Shown here: positions 6,665-15,874 of the stretch, piece after piece
How the letters are laid out: each line of letters starts with the position of its first letter
Position numbering within the stretch: the first letter of the stretch is position 1
Source of the DNA: JBEAUL01 sp041161475
Lineage (GTDB): Bacteria > Pseudomonadota > Gammaproteobacteria > UBA6186 > Azoamicaceae
NCBI GenBank assembly: GCA_041161475.1
Contig: JBEAUL010000044.1
Span: 1 to 25,302, forward strand
Length of the DNA: 25,302 nt
Direction of reading: 5' to 3'
The notes under the pieces: generated by a model
The model's database searches: none
Seen by the model: only the letters and a program-made list of their open reading frames with translations
Told to the model about the DNA's origin: nothing
Program-made: the position numbers and the translations under genes

Positions 6665-7603
6665 ATGCAACATATTAAGGAAATGCTAGATAAGTGGACA
6701 AAGCGCAAGGAGGCACCAGGTGCTGTTGGCATCTACTTTTGTCAGGACAGTATCAGCATGGTTCACCTTGATACTGACTCAGCCCCAATCCCCACCATTT
6801 TGGCCTATCAACACGTTACCTGTCGTTCAGAGAATGAAAAAAAAATCGCCTTACAGTCTTTCGTAGAAAAGCATGCCTTAGAAACCATGGCCTGTCATGC
6901 AATCATTGAGTTACAGGACTATAAAGTTACTTTACTGGATGCGCCACCTGTCTCAGACAATGAGCTTATTCCGAGCGTACGTTGGATGTTAAAAGATGTC
7001 ATTAACTATCCATTGGATGAAGCCTGTGTAGATATATTTCATGTTCCCCTAGCCCGTGCACGAGATAACGCAAAATTAATTTATGCTGTTGTAACACCTC
7101 TAAAAGTCATGATTGGCATCGAAAATATCATAAAAAACAGTGGATTAAGTCTACACAGCCTTGGAATCCCTGAATTGGCTTTAAAAAATACCTTATCCTT
7201 TTTTAAATATGTTAAGCATGGGAGTTTACTCATTTACCTACACAATAACATGGGAAAACTGATTATCATGGATGAAAAATACATCCATATGATCAGAAAT
7301 ATCGATCTAAGAGACAATCCTAGTGAAACACTGATCTTAGAAATTCAGCGGTATCTAGATTACTCAAATACTCTATTTCGACAAAATTTGTGCTTATCTT
7401 TTTTGTTAACACCCAATCCATTGAATGATGATATTGCGCCAAAACTAAAATCAACTTTGGAAACCGAAACAACACAAATTGATTTTTCAAGTTTTTTTTC
7501 TAACGGATCAGATATTCCTATCGCTTATCAAACACCGTTGTTGATTGCGCTTGGCGCAGCTTTGTCAGGTAACTTCAATGCACAAAATCAGGTAACGGCA
7601 TGA
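6665..7603 (+). CDS. mshI: MSHA biogenesis protein MshI-like (PilM-type, actin-like fold)
   Basis: A 312-residue soluble protein opens the pilus operon. The segment GAVGIYFCQDSISMVHL near the N-terminus and the block DAPPVSDNELIPSVRWMLKDVINYP (about residues 97-121) are typical of MshI, the PilM-like cytoplasmic protein that couples the inner-membrane PilN/PilO-type subunits to the extension ATPase. There is no signal peptide or membrane helix. GAGAGG precedes ATG 6665 by 8 nt. It overlaps the next gene by ATGA. Similarity is clearest in the N-terminal half; the C-terminal half is diverged, and I cannot judge whether nucleotide binding is retained. Confidence 0.8.
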   Translation: MQHIKEMLDKWTKRKEAPGAVGIYFCQDSISMVHLDTDSAPIPTILAYQHVTCRSENEKKIALQSFVEKHALETMACHAIIELQDYKVTLLDAPPVSDNELIPSVRWMLKDVINYPLDEACVDIFHVPLARARDNAKLIYAVVTPLKVMIGIENIIKNSGLSLHSLGIPELALKNTLSFFKYVKHGSLLIYLHNNMGKLIIMDEKYIHMIRNIDLRDNPSETLILEIQRYLDYSNTLFRQNLCLSFLLTPNPLNDDIAPKLKSTLETETTQIDFSSFFSNGSDIPIAYQTPLLIALGAALSGNFNAQNQVTA

Positions 7604-8208
7604 ACCAGCAAATTAATTTTTACAATCAAATCTTAAAAACAAGGAATATTCCTTTATCATTTAATGTCATGAAAATTTTTATTTATGGCTTAATGATATT
7701 TATGGCAGCAGCCACTTTTTCTTTGATCGTGATACAAATTAAAAATGAAAGAGATTTAAAGCACTTAGAAGCAAAGCAGCAAAACACTTTTTCTCAACTA
7801 CAATCGCAAGAATCCAAGTTAACTTCAAAGAACGACAGAGAAAAAATCATTACTCAAATAGAATCAACGAATCAATCTTACGAAAAAAACAAAAAGACGT
7901 TACAGGAATTAGAAAATTTACTTAACTCAGGCACGGAAGGATTCTCCAAAGCACTCATCAGTTTATCTAAAAGTGTTCCGAGAGGACTATGGCTAACGAA
8001 GATAGAGTTAAATGATTCTGGCAAAACGTTTTCTTTAATCGGAAAAACCATAGAAGCAAAATTAGTAACCGAGTTTATCTCAGCATTAAAAAAAGAGTCT
8101 TCTTTTAAGGGAAAAATACTAGAAATTTTTGATATCTCTTATAACAAGACAGATAACGCACTTGATTTTAAAATACAAACCGGAAAACCTAGAACGGAAA
8201 ACCCATAA
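7600..8208 (+). CDS. PilN-like pilus assembly protein (second MshI-type subunit)
   Basis: The 202-residue protein begins MNQQINFYNQ, the short cytosolic tail that in PilN binds PilM. It then has one membrane helix (about 25-47), a coiled coil (about 48-110) and a small periplasmic alpha/beta domain (SVPRGLWLTKIELNDSGKTFSLIGKT). This is the PilN architecture, called MshI2 or PilN-like in msh loci. It forms an inner-membrane alignment platform with the next gene product. Start and stop overlap its neighbours by a few bases on both sides, so translation is probably coupled. The gene is visibly more A+T rich than the downstream ATPase gene. Confidence 0.8.
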   Translation: MNQQINFYNQILKTRNIPLSFNVMKIFIYGLMIFMAAATFSLIVIQIKNERDLKHLEAKQQNTFSQLQSQESKLTSKNDREKIITQIESTNQSYEKNKKTLQELENLLNSGTEGFSKALISLSKSVPRGLWLTKIELNDSGKTFSLIGKTIEAKLVTEFISALKKESSFKGKILEIFDISYNKTDNALDFKIQTGKPRTENP

Positions 8209-8867
8209 TGGACATCAAGGGAATTTATAAAAAGCAAATCGCTCATTTCGAAGAAAAGATCAATGCGAGAAATCTTCGAGAACGCGCTTTAATACTCACT
8301 ACTTTTGTGATAGTTCTCTTTATGATATGGCGAAGTTTCATTATAAGTTATTTAGCCAGTTCAACGGATCAAATTATTGCTAACAAAGAACGATTAAACA
8401 CTCAAATAACAATGATGCAAGGCCAAATACAGAATCTTTCAGAAGCCATTAAAAATGATTCGATGATGTCATTGGAAGTAAGATTGAAATCAATTTCACT
8501 AAAAAATATTTCTCTAAAAGAGCAGATTGAGCAAAAGCTATCAGAATTAACCAACTCTGATGAAATGATTGACATACTTAAAAACTTATTGTCTGAAGAC
8601 GCACATCTTAAAATCGAAAAAATTGAAAGTGTATCTGAAGAGCCGATATTAAAGGGGCAATCTGATACGCTTGTTTACAAAAAAGGCGTTCAACTCACCT
8701 TAGAGGGTGATTATTTTTCAACCATTCGATTTTTAGAAAAAATGGAGCAAGAAGAAATAAAAATCATATGGGATACCTTGGTGTATGAAGTGATTGATTA
8801 TCCTTTGTCAAAAGTAAAAATAACACTGCATACCATGGGTCCAGAAAAAGGGTGGTTACATGTGTAA
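8208..8867 (+). CDS. mshJ: MSHA biogenesis protein MshJ-like (PilO-type)
   Basis: A 219-residue bitopic membrane protein: cytosolic N-terminus, one helix (about 27-49, ALILTTFVIVLFMIW...), a long coiled coil (about 52-120) and a C-terminal periplasmic domain (GVQLTLEGDYFSTIRFLEKMEQEEIKIIWDTLVYEV) characteristic of MshJ/PilO. It would pair with the PilN-like protein to link the cytoplasmic motor to the secretin. The start codon overlaps the preceding stop (TAATG), and the next gene starts 8 bp before this one ends. Confidence 0.8.
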   Translation: MDIKGIYKKQIAHFEEKINARNLRERALILTTFVIVLFMIWRSFIISYLASSTDQIIANKERLNTQITMMQGQIQNLSEAIKNDSMMSLEVRLKSISLKNISLKEQIEQKLSELTNSDEMIDILKNLLSEDAHLKIEKIESVSEEPILKGQSDTLVYKKGVQLTLEGDYFSTIRFLEKMEQEEIKIIWDTLVYEVIDYPLSKVKITLHTMGPEKGWLHV

Positions 8868-9285
8868 TATAAACAAATTAGGTATCTTGGCTTTATTAAT
8901 CGGAATTTTTATTTCAAAAGCACACTCAGAAGAAGGCGTAAAAAATTTTAATTTAGTTAAGCGAACGATTGAAAATAAATTAAATGAATCGATTGTACCA
9001 GATCCAACCAAGCCCTTCGAGTCCAAAATCAGTAAAAAAAGTTATGGCGTGAGTGATAAACCTAAAATGATGTCTTTTGATGTACAAATGATTTCCTATC
9101 AACCACAAGGACGCAGCTTTGCGGTGATTAATGGAAAACGGTTTATCGAAGGCGATGTTTTTGACGAAACAACCATACAAAAAATAGAAAAAAACAAAAT
9201 TATTCTTTCAAATCCGGATAAAAAACCGTTAACACTCGAATATGAGACACTGGCTATCAAAAAAAGTGGTGGTAAACAGAAATGA
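8860..9285 (+). CDS. mshK: MSHA biogenesis protein MshK-like (PilP-type)
   Basis: The 141-residue exported protein has a signal peptide (about residues 1-23, ending KAHSEE), the DPTKPF motif (about 47-52) typical of MshK/PilP-type proteins, and a small beta domain with the repeated element FAVINGKRFIEGDVFDETTI. In the PilP role it docks the inner-membrane platform to the secretin. Position between mshJ and mshL is exactly that of mshK in Vibrio. It overlaps mshJ by 8 bp and the secretin gene by 4 bp. The sequence is weakly conserved, so the name leans on context. Confidence 0.72.
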   Translation: MCNINKLGILALLIGIFISKAHSEEGVKNFNLVKRTIENKLNESIVPDPTKPFESKISKKSYGVSDKPKMMSFDVQMISYQPQGRSFAVINGKRFIEGDVFDETTIQKIEKNKIILSNPDKKPLTLEYETLAIKKSGGKQK

Positions 9286-11051
9286 AACATAAAACATTAG
9301 TGATGATGTTGTTGGCACCATTGTGCGCTTGTAGCACAAAAGGGATCTTAGGGAAAATCAATGAACAAGAAACCAAAATGCCAAACAATCCAAGGATTTC
9401 GGAATATTTGAATCAAAGCGAAAAAGGAAACTTAAATTTACCTGAAGCGGTATATGAAAACTTGCGCTCAAGCCAAACAACGTTGAGCAAAGAAAGAGCG
9501 CCGAAGGTTTCACGTAAATTTGACATTAATGCTGAAGATGTCGATGCCAAGCTTTTTTTTCTGAATTTAGCCAAGGATACTCCCTACAATATCGTTTTAC
9601 ACGACGATATCAGTGGAAAAATATCATTAGAATTGAATGCTGTTACCTTACTTGAAGTCCTAGAAACCGTTAAAAACGTTTATGGTTATGATTACAAAAA
9701 AACGAACAACACGATAGAAATTTTTCCAGCAATTCTACAAACCCGTTCTTTTGTGGTCAATTATTTAGATTTAAACAGAAATTCTTTTTCAACAACGCGA
9801 GTCAGTGCGGGCGGCTCAACCACTGGCAGTACATCGACCGCATCAACCAGCAATAGTGATGGCTCTAGTGGTACAAGTTCTTCATCGAACAGCAGTAGCA
9901 GTGGCCAAAGCAGTGACTCAACCTTAAGTAGCCAAATTAATACAACCTCAAACAGTAATTTTTGGACAGAATTAAAACAAACAATTGAAGCCATGATTGG
10001 CACAAGCGGTGGCAGAAAAGTGGCTGTTAGCCCCTTAGCGGGACTTTTGGTGGTTCAAGCAATGCCGAGTGAGTTAAATCGCGTTGCTGATTTTTTGGCC
10101 AGCGCTGAATTTTCACTCAATCGCCAGGTGATTTTAGAGGCCAAAATCATGGAAGTACAACTGGGTGAAAATAGCCGTACGGGTATTGATTGGGTAAATA
10201 TTAATGGACGCTTACGCTTAAGTCAGTTAGGTGGCGACATGTTTTCAGATAATACCAACATCAGCAGTGTTGGCAATAGCTTTCCTGCGATAGCTAACCC
10301 TACGGGCACCACTACCCCACCCGCCAGTGCGCTTAATTTAAACCCGGGTATAAAAAGCTTGCCAACCCCAGGAACCTTGAGTAATGCTTTTGGTGGATTG
10401 TTTACGATGGCTTTTAATTATAACGATTTAGCGGCTTTTATCGAACTTTTATCTACCCAAGGTAAAGTCCAAGTCTTATCTAGTCCAAGGGTATCCACGC
10501 TAAACCACCAAAAAGCCCTGATCAAAGTCGGTGCAGATGATTACTTTGTAACAAATGTCAGTAGCACAACCGTCAGTACTGGCAGCACCTCTTCCTCTAC
10601 ACCTAACGTCACTTTTCAGCCATTCTTCTCTGGTATTTCTTTGGATGTGATCCCACATATTAGCGAGGATAATCATGTAACCCTCCATATCCATCCTGCG
10701 ATAAGTAATGTGACGAATAAAAATATTACAATCGATCTGGGCACACTGGGTACCCAACAATATCCTCTCGCTTCTAGCTCCATTCGGGAATCAGACAGCA
10801 TTGTTCGGTCTAAAAATGGCCAGGTTATTGTGATTGGTGGACTCATGCAAGACCAACATTTGCGTGAAGAGGGTGGTATTCCTGTCTTAAAAAATCTACC
10901 CGGCATTGGAAAAATATTTAAACAAAGTCGATCTAAAAAACAAAAAAGTGAATTGGTTATTTTATTAAGAGCAATTGTTGTCGATAATGACAGCTGTGCT
11001 TGGAATAAAGCCTTAAAAGCTGAAGCCAATAGATTTGAAGATTTGGAATAA
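9282..11051 (+). CDS. mshL: MSHA secretin MshL (outer-membrane lipoprotein)
   Basis: A 589-residue secretin. It starts with a lipoprotein signal (lipobox LCAC, Cys17), continues with a secretin/TonB short N-terminal domain (FDINAEDVDAKLFFLNLAKDTPYNIVLHDDISGKISLELNAV) and a short N1-like domain. A serine/threonine-glycine low-complexity stretch follows at about 169-226, then the secretin core: QVILEAKIMEVQLGENSRTGIDW, VLSSPRVSTLNHQKALIKVG and GQVIVIGGLMQDQHLREEGGIPVLKNLPGIGKIFK. It forms the outer-membrane gate through which the pilus emerges. The stop is 24 bp ahead of the TPR gene, which has GAGGG before its ATG. Confidence 0.92.
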   Translation: MKHKTLVMMLLAPLCACSTKGILGKINEQETKMPNNPRISEYLNQSEKGNLNLPEAVYENLRSSQTTLSKERAPKVSRKFDINAEDVDAKLFFLNLAKDTPYNIVLHDDISGKISLELNAVTLLEVLETVKNVYGYDYKKTNNTIEIFPAILQTRSFVVNYLDLNRNSFSTTRVSAGGSTTGSTSTASTSNSDGSSGTSSSSNSSSSGQSSDSTLSSQINTTSNSNFWTELKQTIEAMIGTSGGRKVAVSPLAGLLVVQAMPSELNRVADFLASAEFSLNRQVILEAKIMEVQLGENSRTGIDWVNINGRLRLSQLGGDMFSDNTNISSVGNSFPAIANPTGTTTPPASALNLNPGIKSLPTPGTLSNAFGGLFTMAFNYNDLAAFIELLSTQGKVQVLSSPRVSTLNHQKALIKVGADDYFVTNVSSTTVSTGSTSSSTPNVTFQPFFSGISLDVIPHISEDNHVTLHIHPAISNVTNKNITIDLGTLGTQQYPLASSSIRESDSIVRSKNGQVIVIGGLMQDQHLREEGGIPVLKNLPGIGKIFKQSRSKKQKSELVILLRAIVVDNDSCAWNKALKAEANRFEDLE

Positions 11052-11075
11052 TGATAAAATAGAGGGATACACCAA

Positions 11076-11975
11076 ATGAAAATCGGCTACTTATTAACAA
11101 CCGGACTCCTGATACATGCCGGCACAGTCAATGCCTGGGTACTTGATGATACTGTATCAACGCCGACCAAAAACAGTGCATCGGGTATAGAAACCACCCA
11201 AAAAGACTTATTTGAGGTACCAGAAATACAACTGGGCGAAAATAATATGGAATCTTTGTTAAATACCTTGCACCTTATGGAAGATGCTTCGTCTAAAATA
11301 GAAGAAAAAAATACCGTTATCAAAACAGATGTAGAACCAATTATTGAAAAATCTCCACCTAAATTACCGCATTTAGAAAAAAAAATCTCTTCACTAACCC
11401 CAAAAGACCATGCGAATAAAAAATATAACGATGCTTTACAAAAAATCGAATTAAATGACCATATTGCTGCAGAAAAGTTGTTTACAGAGATTTTAAAAGA
11501 ATATCCACCCCATACTCTTTCAAGAGTACAATTGTCTAAATTGGCACTGATAAAAAAGGAGTATGCCAAAGCAGAAAAATGGCTCACTGAGCAACCTGAA
11601 TATTTTTCCTCACATCCGGCTTATCTACAAACACTCGCAACTGTCTATGAGCGGACAGGACGTAAAGCAGAAGCCTTAAAATTACTCGATCAAGTTCCCA
11701 CACAACACAGACAAAATGTAGAATATTACTCATTACTTGCATCATTGTATCAACAAACTGGCAACTATGCCTTGGCACAGCGCTATTATAATGGTTTATT
11801 AAATCGAGAGCCTAACAATATTAGCTGGTTGCTTGGGCTATCCATTTCTTTAGATTCTGGAGGCGAAAAAAAGATGGCGCTCACACAGTATAAAAAAATA
11901 CTAGAGCGTCATGATGTCGATCAAAACATATTGTCTTTTGTAAAAAATCGCTTTGAACAATTAAGTGAAAAATAG
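11076..11975 (+). CDS. mshN: MSHA biogenesis protein MshN-like (TPR protein)
   Basis: The 299-residue protein has a signal peptide or N-terminal anchor (MKIGYLLTTGLLIHAGTVNA), a charged linker (about 20-115), and at least four TPR-like helix pairs to the end (for example YAKAEKWLTEQPEYFSSHPAYLQTLA, GNYALAQRYYNGLLNREPNNISWLL). In msh loci this position is held by MshN, a TPR protein thought to support secretin assembly, a role like PilF/PilW. The mshM AAA+ gene that precedes mshN in Vibrio is missing here. The Vibrio protein has a membrane helix after a short cytosolic tail, whereas here the helix is right at the N-terminus, so the protein may be fully periplasmic. Confidence 0.7.
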   Translation: MKIGYLLTTGLLIHAGTVNAWVLDDTVSTPTKNSASGIETTQKDLFEVPEIQLGENNMESLLNTLHLMEDASSKIEEKNTVIKTDVEPIIEKSPPKLPHLEKKISSLTPKDHANKKYNDALQKIELNDHIAAEKLFTEILKEYPPHTLSRVQLSKLALIKKEYAKAEKWLTEQPEYFSSHPAYLQTLATVYERTGRKAEALKLLDQVPTQHRQNVEYYSLLASLYQQTGNYALAQRYYNGLLNREPNNISWLLGLSISLDSGGEKKMALTQYKKILERHDVDQNILSFVKNRFEQLSEK

Positions 11976-11995
11976 TGGGCGAAAGGTAGAGATCT

Positions 11996-13702
11996 ATGCC
12001 AGAAAAAACAAATAAGTTTAAAAAAATACGATTAGGGGACTTATTGCTTAATGCAGGATTGGTCAATGAATTACAAATACAAACAGCACTCAACATACAA
12101 CAAGAAAAAGGGGGGAAATTAGGCGACATATTGATTGCAAATAAGTTTGTTACAGACAAACAAATTGCCTCGCTACTCTCTGAACAATTGAAAATTGAAT
12201 TCATTGATTTAAGTCACTACAACTTTAATCTGGATGTGATTAGAAAATTACCAGAAAAAATAAGTAGAAAATGTAAATCTTTATTATTAGAGGAAAACAA
12301 TGGAGAGTATACCGTTGGCATGGTCGACCCAACAGATATCGTCTCTTATGACCAAATTTACGATCAATTGGGTGGCACATTCAGAGTTGTATTGATACTA
12401 GAATCTGAATTTAACATTATTGTTGACCAGGTCTACCGAAAAACGGAAGAAATCAGTTCTTTGGCAGAAGAACTGCGCAGCACAATTTCTGGTGCAGCGG
12501 CAGAATTAGTGGCTGATACCGATGAAAGCGGTGCTGAAGCAGCTCCTGTTGCCAAACTATTAGACTCCATATTCGAAGATGCATTGCAAGTACGTGCTTC
12601 AGATATTCATATTGAACCAGATGCCGATCAGTTACGTATTCGACAACGTATCGACGGGGTATTAAATGAACATGTTATCCCTAAAAAAGCGATTGCTTCT
12701 GCGCTTGTGATTAAAATCAAGCTTATTTCAAAACTTAATATTTCTGAAAAACGCATTCCTCAAGATGGTCGATTTAAGTATACGGTTCACGGAAAAACCA
12801 TCGACGTACGGGTCTCAACGATGCCCACGCAACATGGAGAATCGATTGTGATGCGTTTACTTGAACAGTCCAGCGATTTACTCCGACTAGCACAACTCGG
12901 GTTACCGGACTATGCCTTAGAACGTATTTTGTATTTAATACACCGACCAAATGGACTTATGCTGGTTACCGGCCCTACCGGAAGTGGGAAAACCACGACA
13001 CTATATGCTGCAATCAGTGAGTTAAACACTGCTGCAAGAAAAATTATTACGATTGAAGATCCAATCGAATATTCGATTAAACGCGTCACACAGGTACAAG
13101 TGAATGCGAACATTGGTCTTACTTTTGCCACAATTTTACGTTCTGCTTTGCGACAAGATCCAGATATCGTCATGGTTGGGGAAATGCGAGACGAAGAAAC
13201 CGTCAGTATAGGGCTTAGGGCTTCTATGACAGGTCACTTTGTGCTATCCACTTTACATACCAATGACTCTATCAGTAGTGCGATGCGACTCATTGACATG
13301 GGTGCCCAAGGATTTTTAGTCGCGAGTGGATTACGCGTTATTATTGCCCAACGACTTATTAGAAAAATTTGTGAACACTGTAAAACAGGGCACGCCATCA
13401 CTCCCATAGAAGAAAATTGGCTTAAAAATTTATTTCCAAATTATCAGAAAAAACAGCAATTTAAAATTGGAAAAGGCTGTTCTCGTTGTAATAATACGGG
13501 ATACAGTGGCCGTATGGGCATTTATGAATTACTTGAAATTGATTCTCATTTATCCACGGCTTTACGAGAAAACAACACCGAAGCGTTTACAGCTGCCGCA
13601 AAACAGCAAAAGCATTTTAAGCCACTCACTTTATCCGCCCTTGAGGCAGCTGAAGCAGGAAAAACGACTATTGAAGAACTGTTAAGGATCGCTATTTCAT
13701 GA
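11996..13702 (+). CDS. mshE: MSHA pilus extension ATPase MshE with c-di-GMP-binding MshEN domain
   Basis: The 568-residue GspE/PilB-type ATPase powers pilus extension at the inner membrane. Residues 12-35 match the first MshEN c-di-GMP motif fully (RLG at 12-14, Gly21, Leu32, Gln35); residues 41-64 match the second except Lys for Gly at its tenth place. Catalytic features are ASDIHIEP (201-208), Walker A GPTGSGKT (326-333), the Asp/His boxes and Walker B VMVGEMRDEET (392-402). A zinc site is formed by Cys459, Cys462, Cys495 and Cys498. Length is normal. The stop overlaps the platform gene by ATGA. Regulation by c-di-GMP is expected from the known MshE family, not shown here. Confidence 0.93.
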   Translation: MPEKTNKFKKIRLGDLLLNAGLVNELQIQTALNIQQEKGGKLGDILIANKFVTDKQIASLLSEQLKIEFIDLSHYNFNLDVIRKLPEKISRKCKSLLLEENNGEYTVGMVDPTDIVSYDQIYDQLGGTFRVVLILESEFNIIVDQVYRKTEEISSLAEELRSTISGAAAELVADTDESGAEAAPVAKLLDSIFEDALQVRASDIHIEPDADQLRIRQRIDGVLNEHVIPKKAIASALVIKIKLISKLNISEKRIPQDGRFKYTVHGKTIDVRVSTMPTQHGESIVMRLLEQSSDLLRLAQLGLPDYALERILYLIHRPNGLMLVTGPTGSGKTTTLYAAISELNTAARKIITIEDPIEYSIKRVTQVQVNANIGLTFATILRSALRQDPDIVMVGEMRDEETVSIGLRASMTGHFVLSTLHTNDSISSAMRLIDMGAQGFLVASGLRVIIAQRLIRKICEHCKTGHAITPIEENWLKNLFPNYQKKQQFKIGKGCSRCNNTGYSGRMGIYELLEIDSHLSTALRENNTEAFTAAAKQQKHFKPLTLSALEAAEAGKTTIEELLRIAIS

Positions 13703-14919
13703 AGTTCCATTATGTCGCCAAAGATAAGGATGGCAAACAAATTAAGGGAGAAATTAATGCGGAATCCCAACAAGGCGCTGCGGATGCCTTGTTTCGCATT
13801 CATTTAATCCCGATTAGCATCCATGAACAAGCCGCGGTATCTGCAACAGATTTTTTAGGTACTTATTTTAATATTGGACGCCCAAGCTTAGAAGACATTA
13901 TGATGTTTTCTCGCCAAATGTTCTCTTTAACCAAAGCGGGTGTTCCTTTGGTTCGTGCTATTCGCGTGGTTACCATTAGTACATCTAATCCTGCTTTAAA
14001 AAGTGCCTTAGCTGATATTTTTACCGATTTAGAATCTGGCTTGTCTTTGTCTATTGCCATGAATAAGCACAAACTGGTATTTCCAAGCTTAATGATATCT
14101 TTGGTGAGCATCGGTGAAAATACGGGAAGCCTAGATGAGGTGTTTCGTCAATTGTCTATTCATTTTCAGCGAGAATCCGATACGCGTAAAAAAATAAAAT
14201 CAGCAACACGATATCCTATTATCGTTTTATTGGTTATTTCTATTGCAGTTGCCGTAATTAACGTTGTGGTGATACCCGCTTTTTCTTCTTTTTTTAAGCA
14301 ATTTAAAGCAGAACTACCTCTACCAACACGTATTTTAATTGCCTCATCTGAGTTTACGATCAATTACTGGTATATTGTTTTACTGATATTGCTCGCTTTG
14401 TTTATGTTATTTATTTATTTCATTAATACCAAAGAAGGTGAGATGATCTACGACACCTATAAAATAAAATTTCCACTCATTGGCAGTATTTTAAAACGTG
14501 CTTTACTTGCGCGTTTCTCAAGAATGTTTTCTTTATGTATCAGAACGGGCGTTCCTTTGTTACAAACGATTCAATTAATTGCATCTGCAACAGACAATGC
14601 CTATATTCATCAAAAAATCTTGGGAATGCGAACAGATATTGAAAAAGGAGAATCTTTAAGCGCTTCTGCAAAAAACACTGGTTTATTTACAGAACTGGTC
14701 TTGCAAATGATGTTAATCGGTGAAGAAACCGGGGAAACAGACAGACTATTTGATGAGGTTGGTAGTTTTTATGAAGCAGAAGTCGATTATGATGTAGAAA
14801 GATTGGGTGCCTCAATCGAACCCATTTTAATCAGTGTGATTTCAGGAATCGTACTGGTGCTGGCTTTGGGTGTATTTTTGCCCATGTGGAATATTTCTCA
14901 AGTCTCTATGGGTAAATAA
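13699..14919 (+). CDS. mshG: MSHA platform protein MshG (GspF/PilC family)
   Basis: A 406-residue polytopic inner-membrane protein with two GspF domains. The first is around residues 70-190 (MMFSRQMFSLTKAGVPLVRAI ... GENTGSLDEVF) and the second around 272-395 (FSRMFSLCIRTGVPLLQTI ... GEETGETDRLFDE), each followed by hydrophobic helices. The N-terminal MKFHYVAKDKDGKQIKGEI stretch is typical of PilC/GspF proteins. It transmits ATPase motion to pilin extraction from the membrane. Start overlaps mshE by ATGA; the next gene begins 2 bp after the stop. No mshF gene follows, unlike in Vibrio. Confidence 0.92.
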   Translation: MKFHYVAKDKDGKQIKGEINAESQQGAADALFRIHLIPISIHEQAAVSATDFLGTYFNIGRPSLEDIMMFSRQMFSLTKAGVPLVRAIRVVTISTSNPALKSALADIFTDLESGLSLSIAMNKHKLVFPSLMISLVSIGENTGSLDEVFRQLSIHFQRESDTRKKIKSATRYPIIVLLVISIAVAVINVVVIPAFSSFFKQFKAELPLPTRILIASSEFTINYWYIVLLILLALFMLFIYFINTKEGEMIYDTYKIKFPLIGSILKRALLARFSRMFSLCIRTGVPLLQTIQLIASATDNAYIHQKILGMRTDIEKGESLSASAKNTGLFTELVLQMMLIGEETGETDRLFDEVGSFYEAEVDYDVERLGASIEPILISVISGIVLVLALGVFLPMWNISQVSMGK

Positions 14920-14921
14920 TC

Positions 14922-15401
14922 ATGAAAAAAATAGTTTATAAAGGATTTACGCTTGTAGAACTGGTTACGGTGATTATTGTAATTGGCATTTTAGGGGCGG
15001 TTGCAGCCCCTAAAATGTTTGGTACTTCTACCTATCAATCGCAATATTTTTACAATGATGTCTTATCAACACTTCGATATGCCCAAAAATTGGCCATGAG
15101 CTCTGGTTGCCAAATACAAGCAAACATGACGAGCACCAGCATTACCTTAACCAAAAGAGCCAGTTGCACTTCTGGTACATTCACTGTCGCTGTGCGAGAT
15201 CCGGCTTTAGGGACGAGTACTTACATCAAAACAGCGCCTGGGAGCGTTACCATTACGCCATCGGTAAACCCAATTTACTACGATCAATTGGGAAAATGCT
15301 ATAACTCTGGCGGTACCGTTTCAAATGTCACGGTGACCGTTGGTTCTAAAGTCATCACGATTGTCGGAGAAACAGGATTTACTTATGACCCAACAACATA
15401 A
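14922..15401 (+). CDS. Minor prepilin, MshC-like (GspH/FimT type)
   Basis: A 159-residue prepilin with a short leader (MKKIVYKG) and FTLVELVTVIIVIGILGAVA with Glu5. The next helix, NDVLSTLRYAQKLAMSSGC, is the hallmark of GspH/FimT-type minor pilins, and two further cysteines follow (positions in KRASCTSG and LGKCYNS). Position right after the platform gene and before mshD and mshO fits MshC; MshB is possible but its usual GWP motif is absent. Minor pilins of this class help prime assembly at the pilus tip. Confidence 0.75.
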   Translation: MKKIVYKGFTLVELVTVIIVIGILGAVAAPKMFGTSTYQSQYFYNDVLSTLRYAQKLAMSSGCQIQANMTSTSITLTKRASCTSGTFTVAVRDPALGTSTYIKTAPGSVTITPSVNPIYYDQLGKCYNSGGTVSNVTVTVGSKVITIVGETGFTYDPTT

Positions 15402-15873
15402 TCCAATTGTTTCTGCTTGTGAGGATGGGTTCACGCTTGTGGAACTGATTATTGCGATTGTGATTATTTCTGTTTCTTTAACGGGCGTTTTACTCGCCAT
15501 TAACCTTGGCAGCAAATACAGTGCCGATCCAACAGTTAATCGACAAGCGAGCGCCATCGCTCAAGCCTACATGGATGAAATTTTAACCAAAAGTTTTCCA
15601 ACCAGCTTTCCTTGCCCTGCACCGCCTGGTGGAGGACGATCTGTTTATACGAGTGTTTGCGATTATCAGGGATTATCGGACACTGGTGCAAAAGACCAAT
15701 TTGGGAATGCATTAACAGGCCTAGATAAGTACAACGTTTCGGTTAATATCGATGGCACCACTGCTGCATTAGGTACTTTGACACCTGGAACACAAGTGGT
15801 TCGTGTGGATGTGACGGTAAGCCGTAATTTAATGCCAACATTGACCATCAGCGGTTATAGGACAAAATACTAG
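15385..15873 (+). CDS. mshD: Minor prepilin MshD-like
   Basis: The 162-residue prepilin begins at ATG 15385, with AGGA about 7 nt upstream; it overlaps the preceding gene by 17 bp. The leader is unusually long (about 19 residues, ending CEDG) and is cleaved before FTLVELIIAIVIISVSLTGVLLAI (Glu5 present). Then follow ASAIAQAYMDEILTKSFP, a PCPAPPGGGR loop, and a C-terminal domain with VVRVDVTVSR. The GspI/PilV-type helix and the QAYMDEIL element are typical of MshD. The in-frame codons upstream to 15340 lie wholly inside the mshC-like gene and have no ribosome binding site. Confidence 0.75.
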   Translation: MTQQHNPIVSACEDGFTLVELIIAIVIISVSLTGVLLAINLGSKYSADPTVNRQASAIAQAYMDEILTKSFPTSFPCPAPPGGGRSVYTSVCDYQGLSDTGAKDQFGNALTGLDKYNVSVNIDGTTAALGTLTPGTQVVRVDVTVSRNLMPTLTISGYRTKY

Positions 15874-15874
15874 T

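Noticed and set aside
9786..9960. Serine/threonine-rich repeat in the secretin gene as a foreign insert or CRISPR-like repeat
   Set aside because: Low-complexity linkers between the N-domains and the core are common in secretins; there is no regular spacing and the frame is kept.
9761..10003. Minus-strand open frames inside mshL, mshN, rho and rpoH
   Set aside because: They are shadows of strongly supported genes on the other strand and have no independent evidence.
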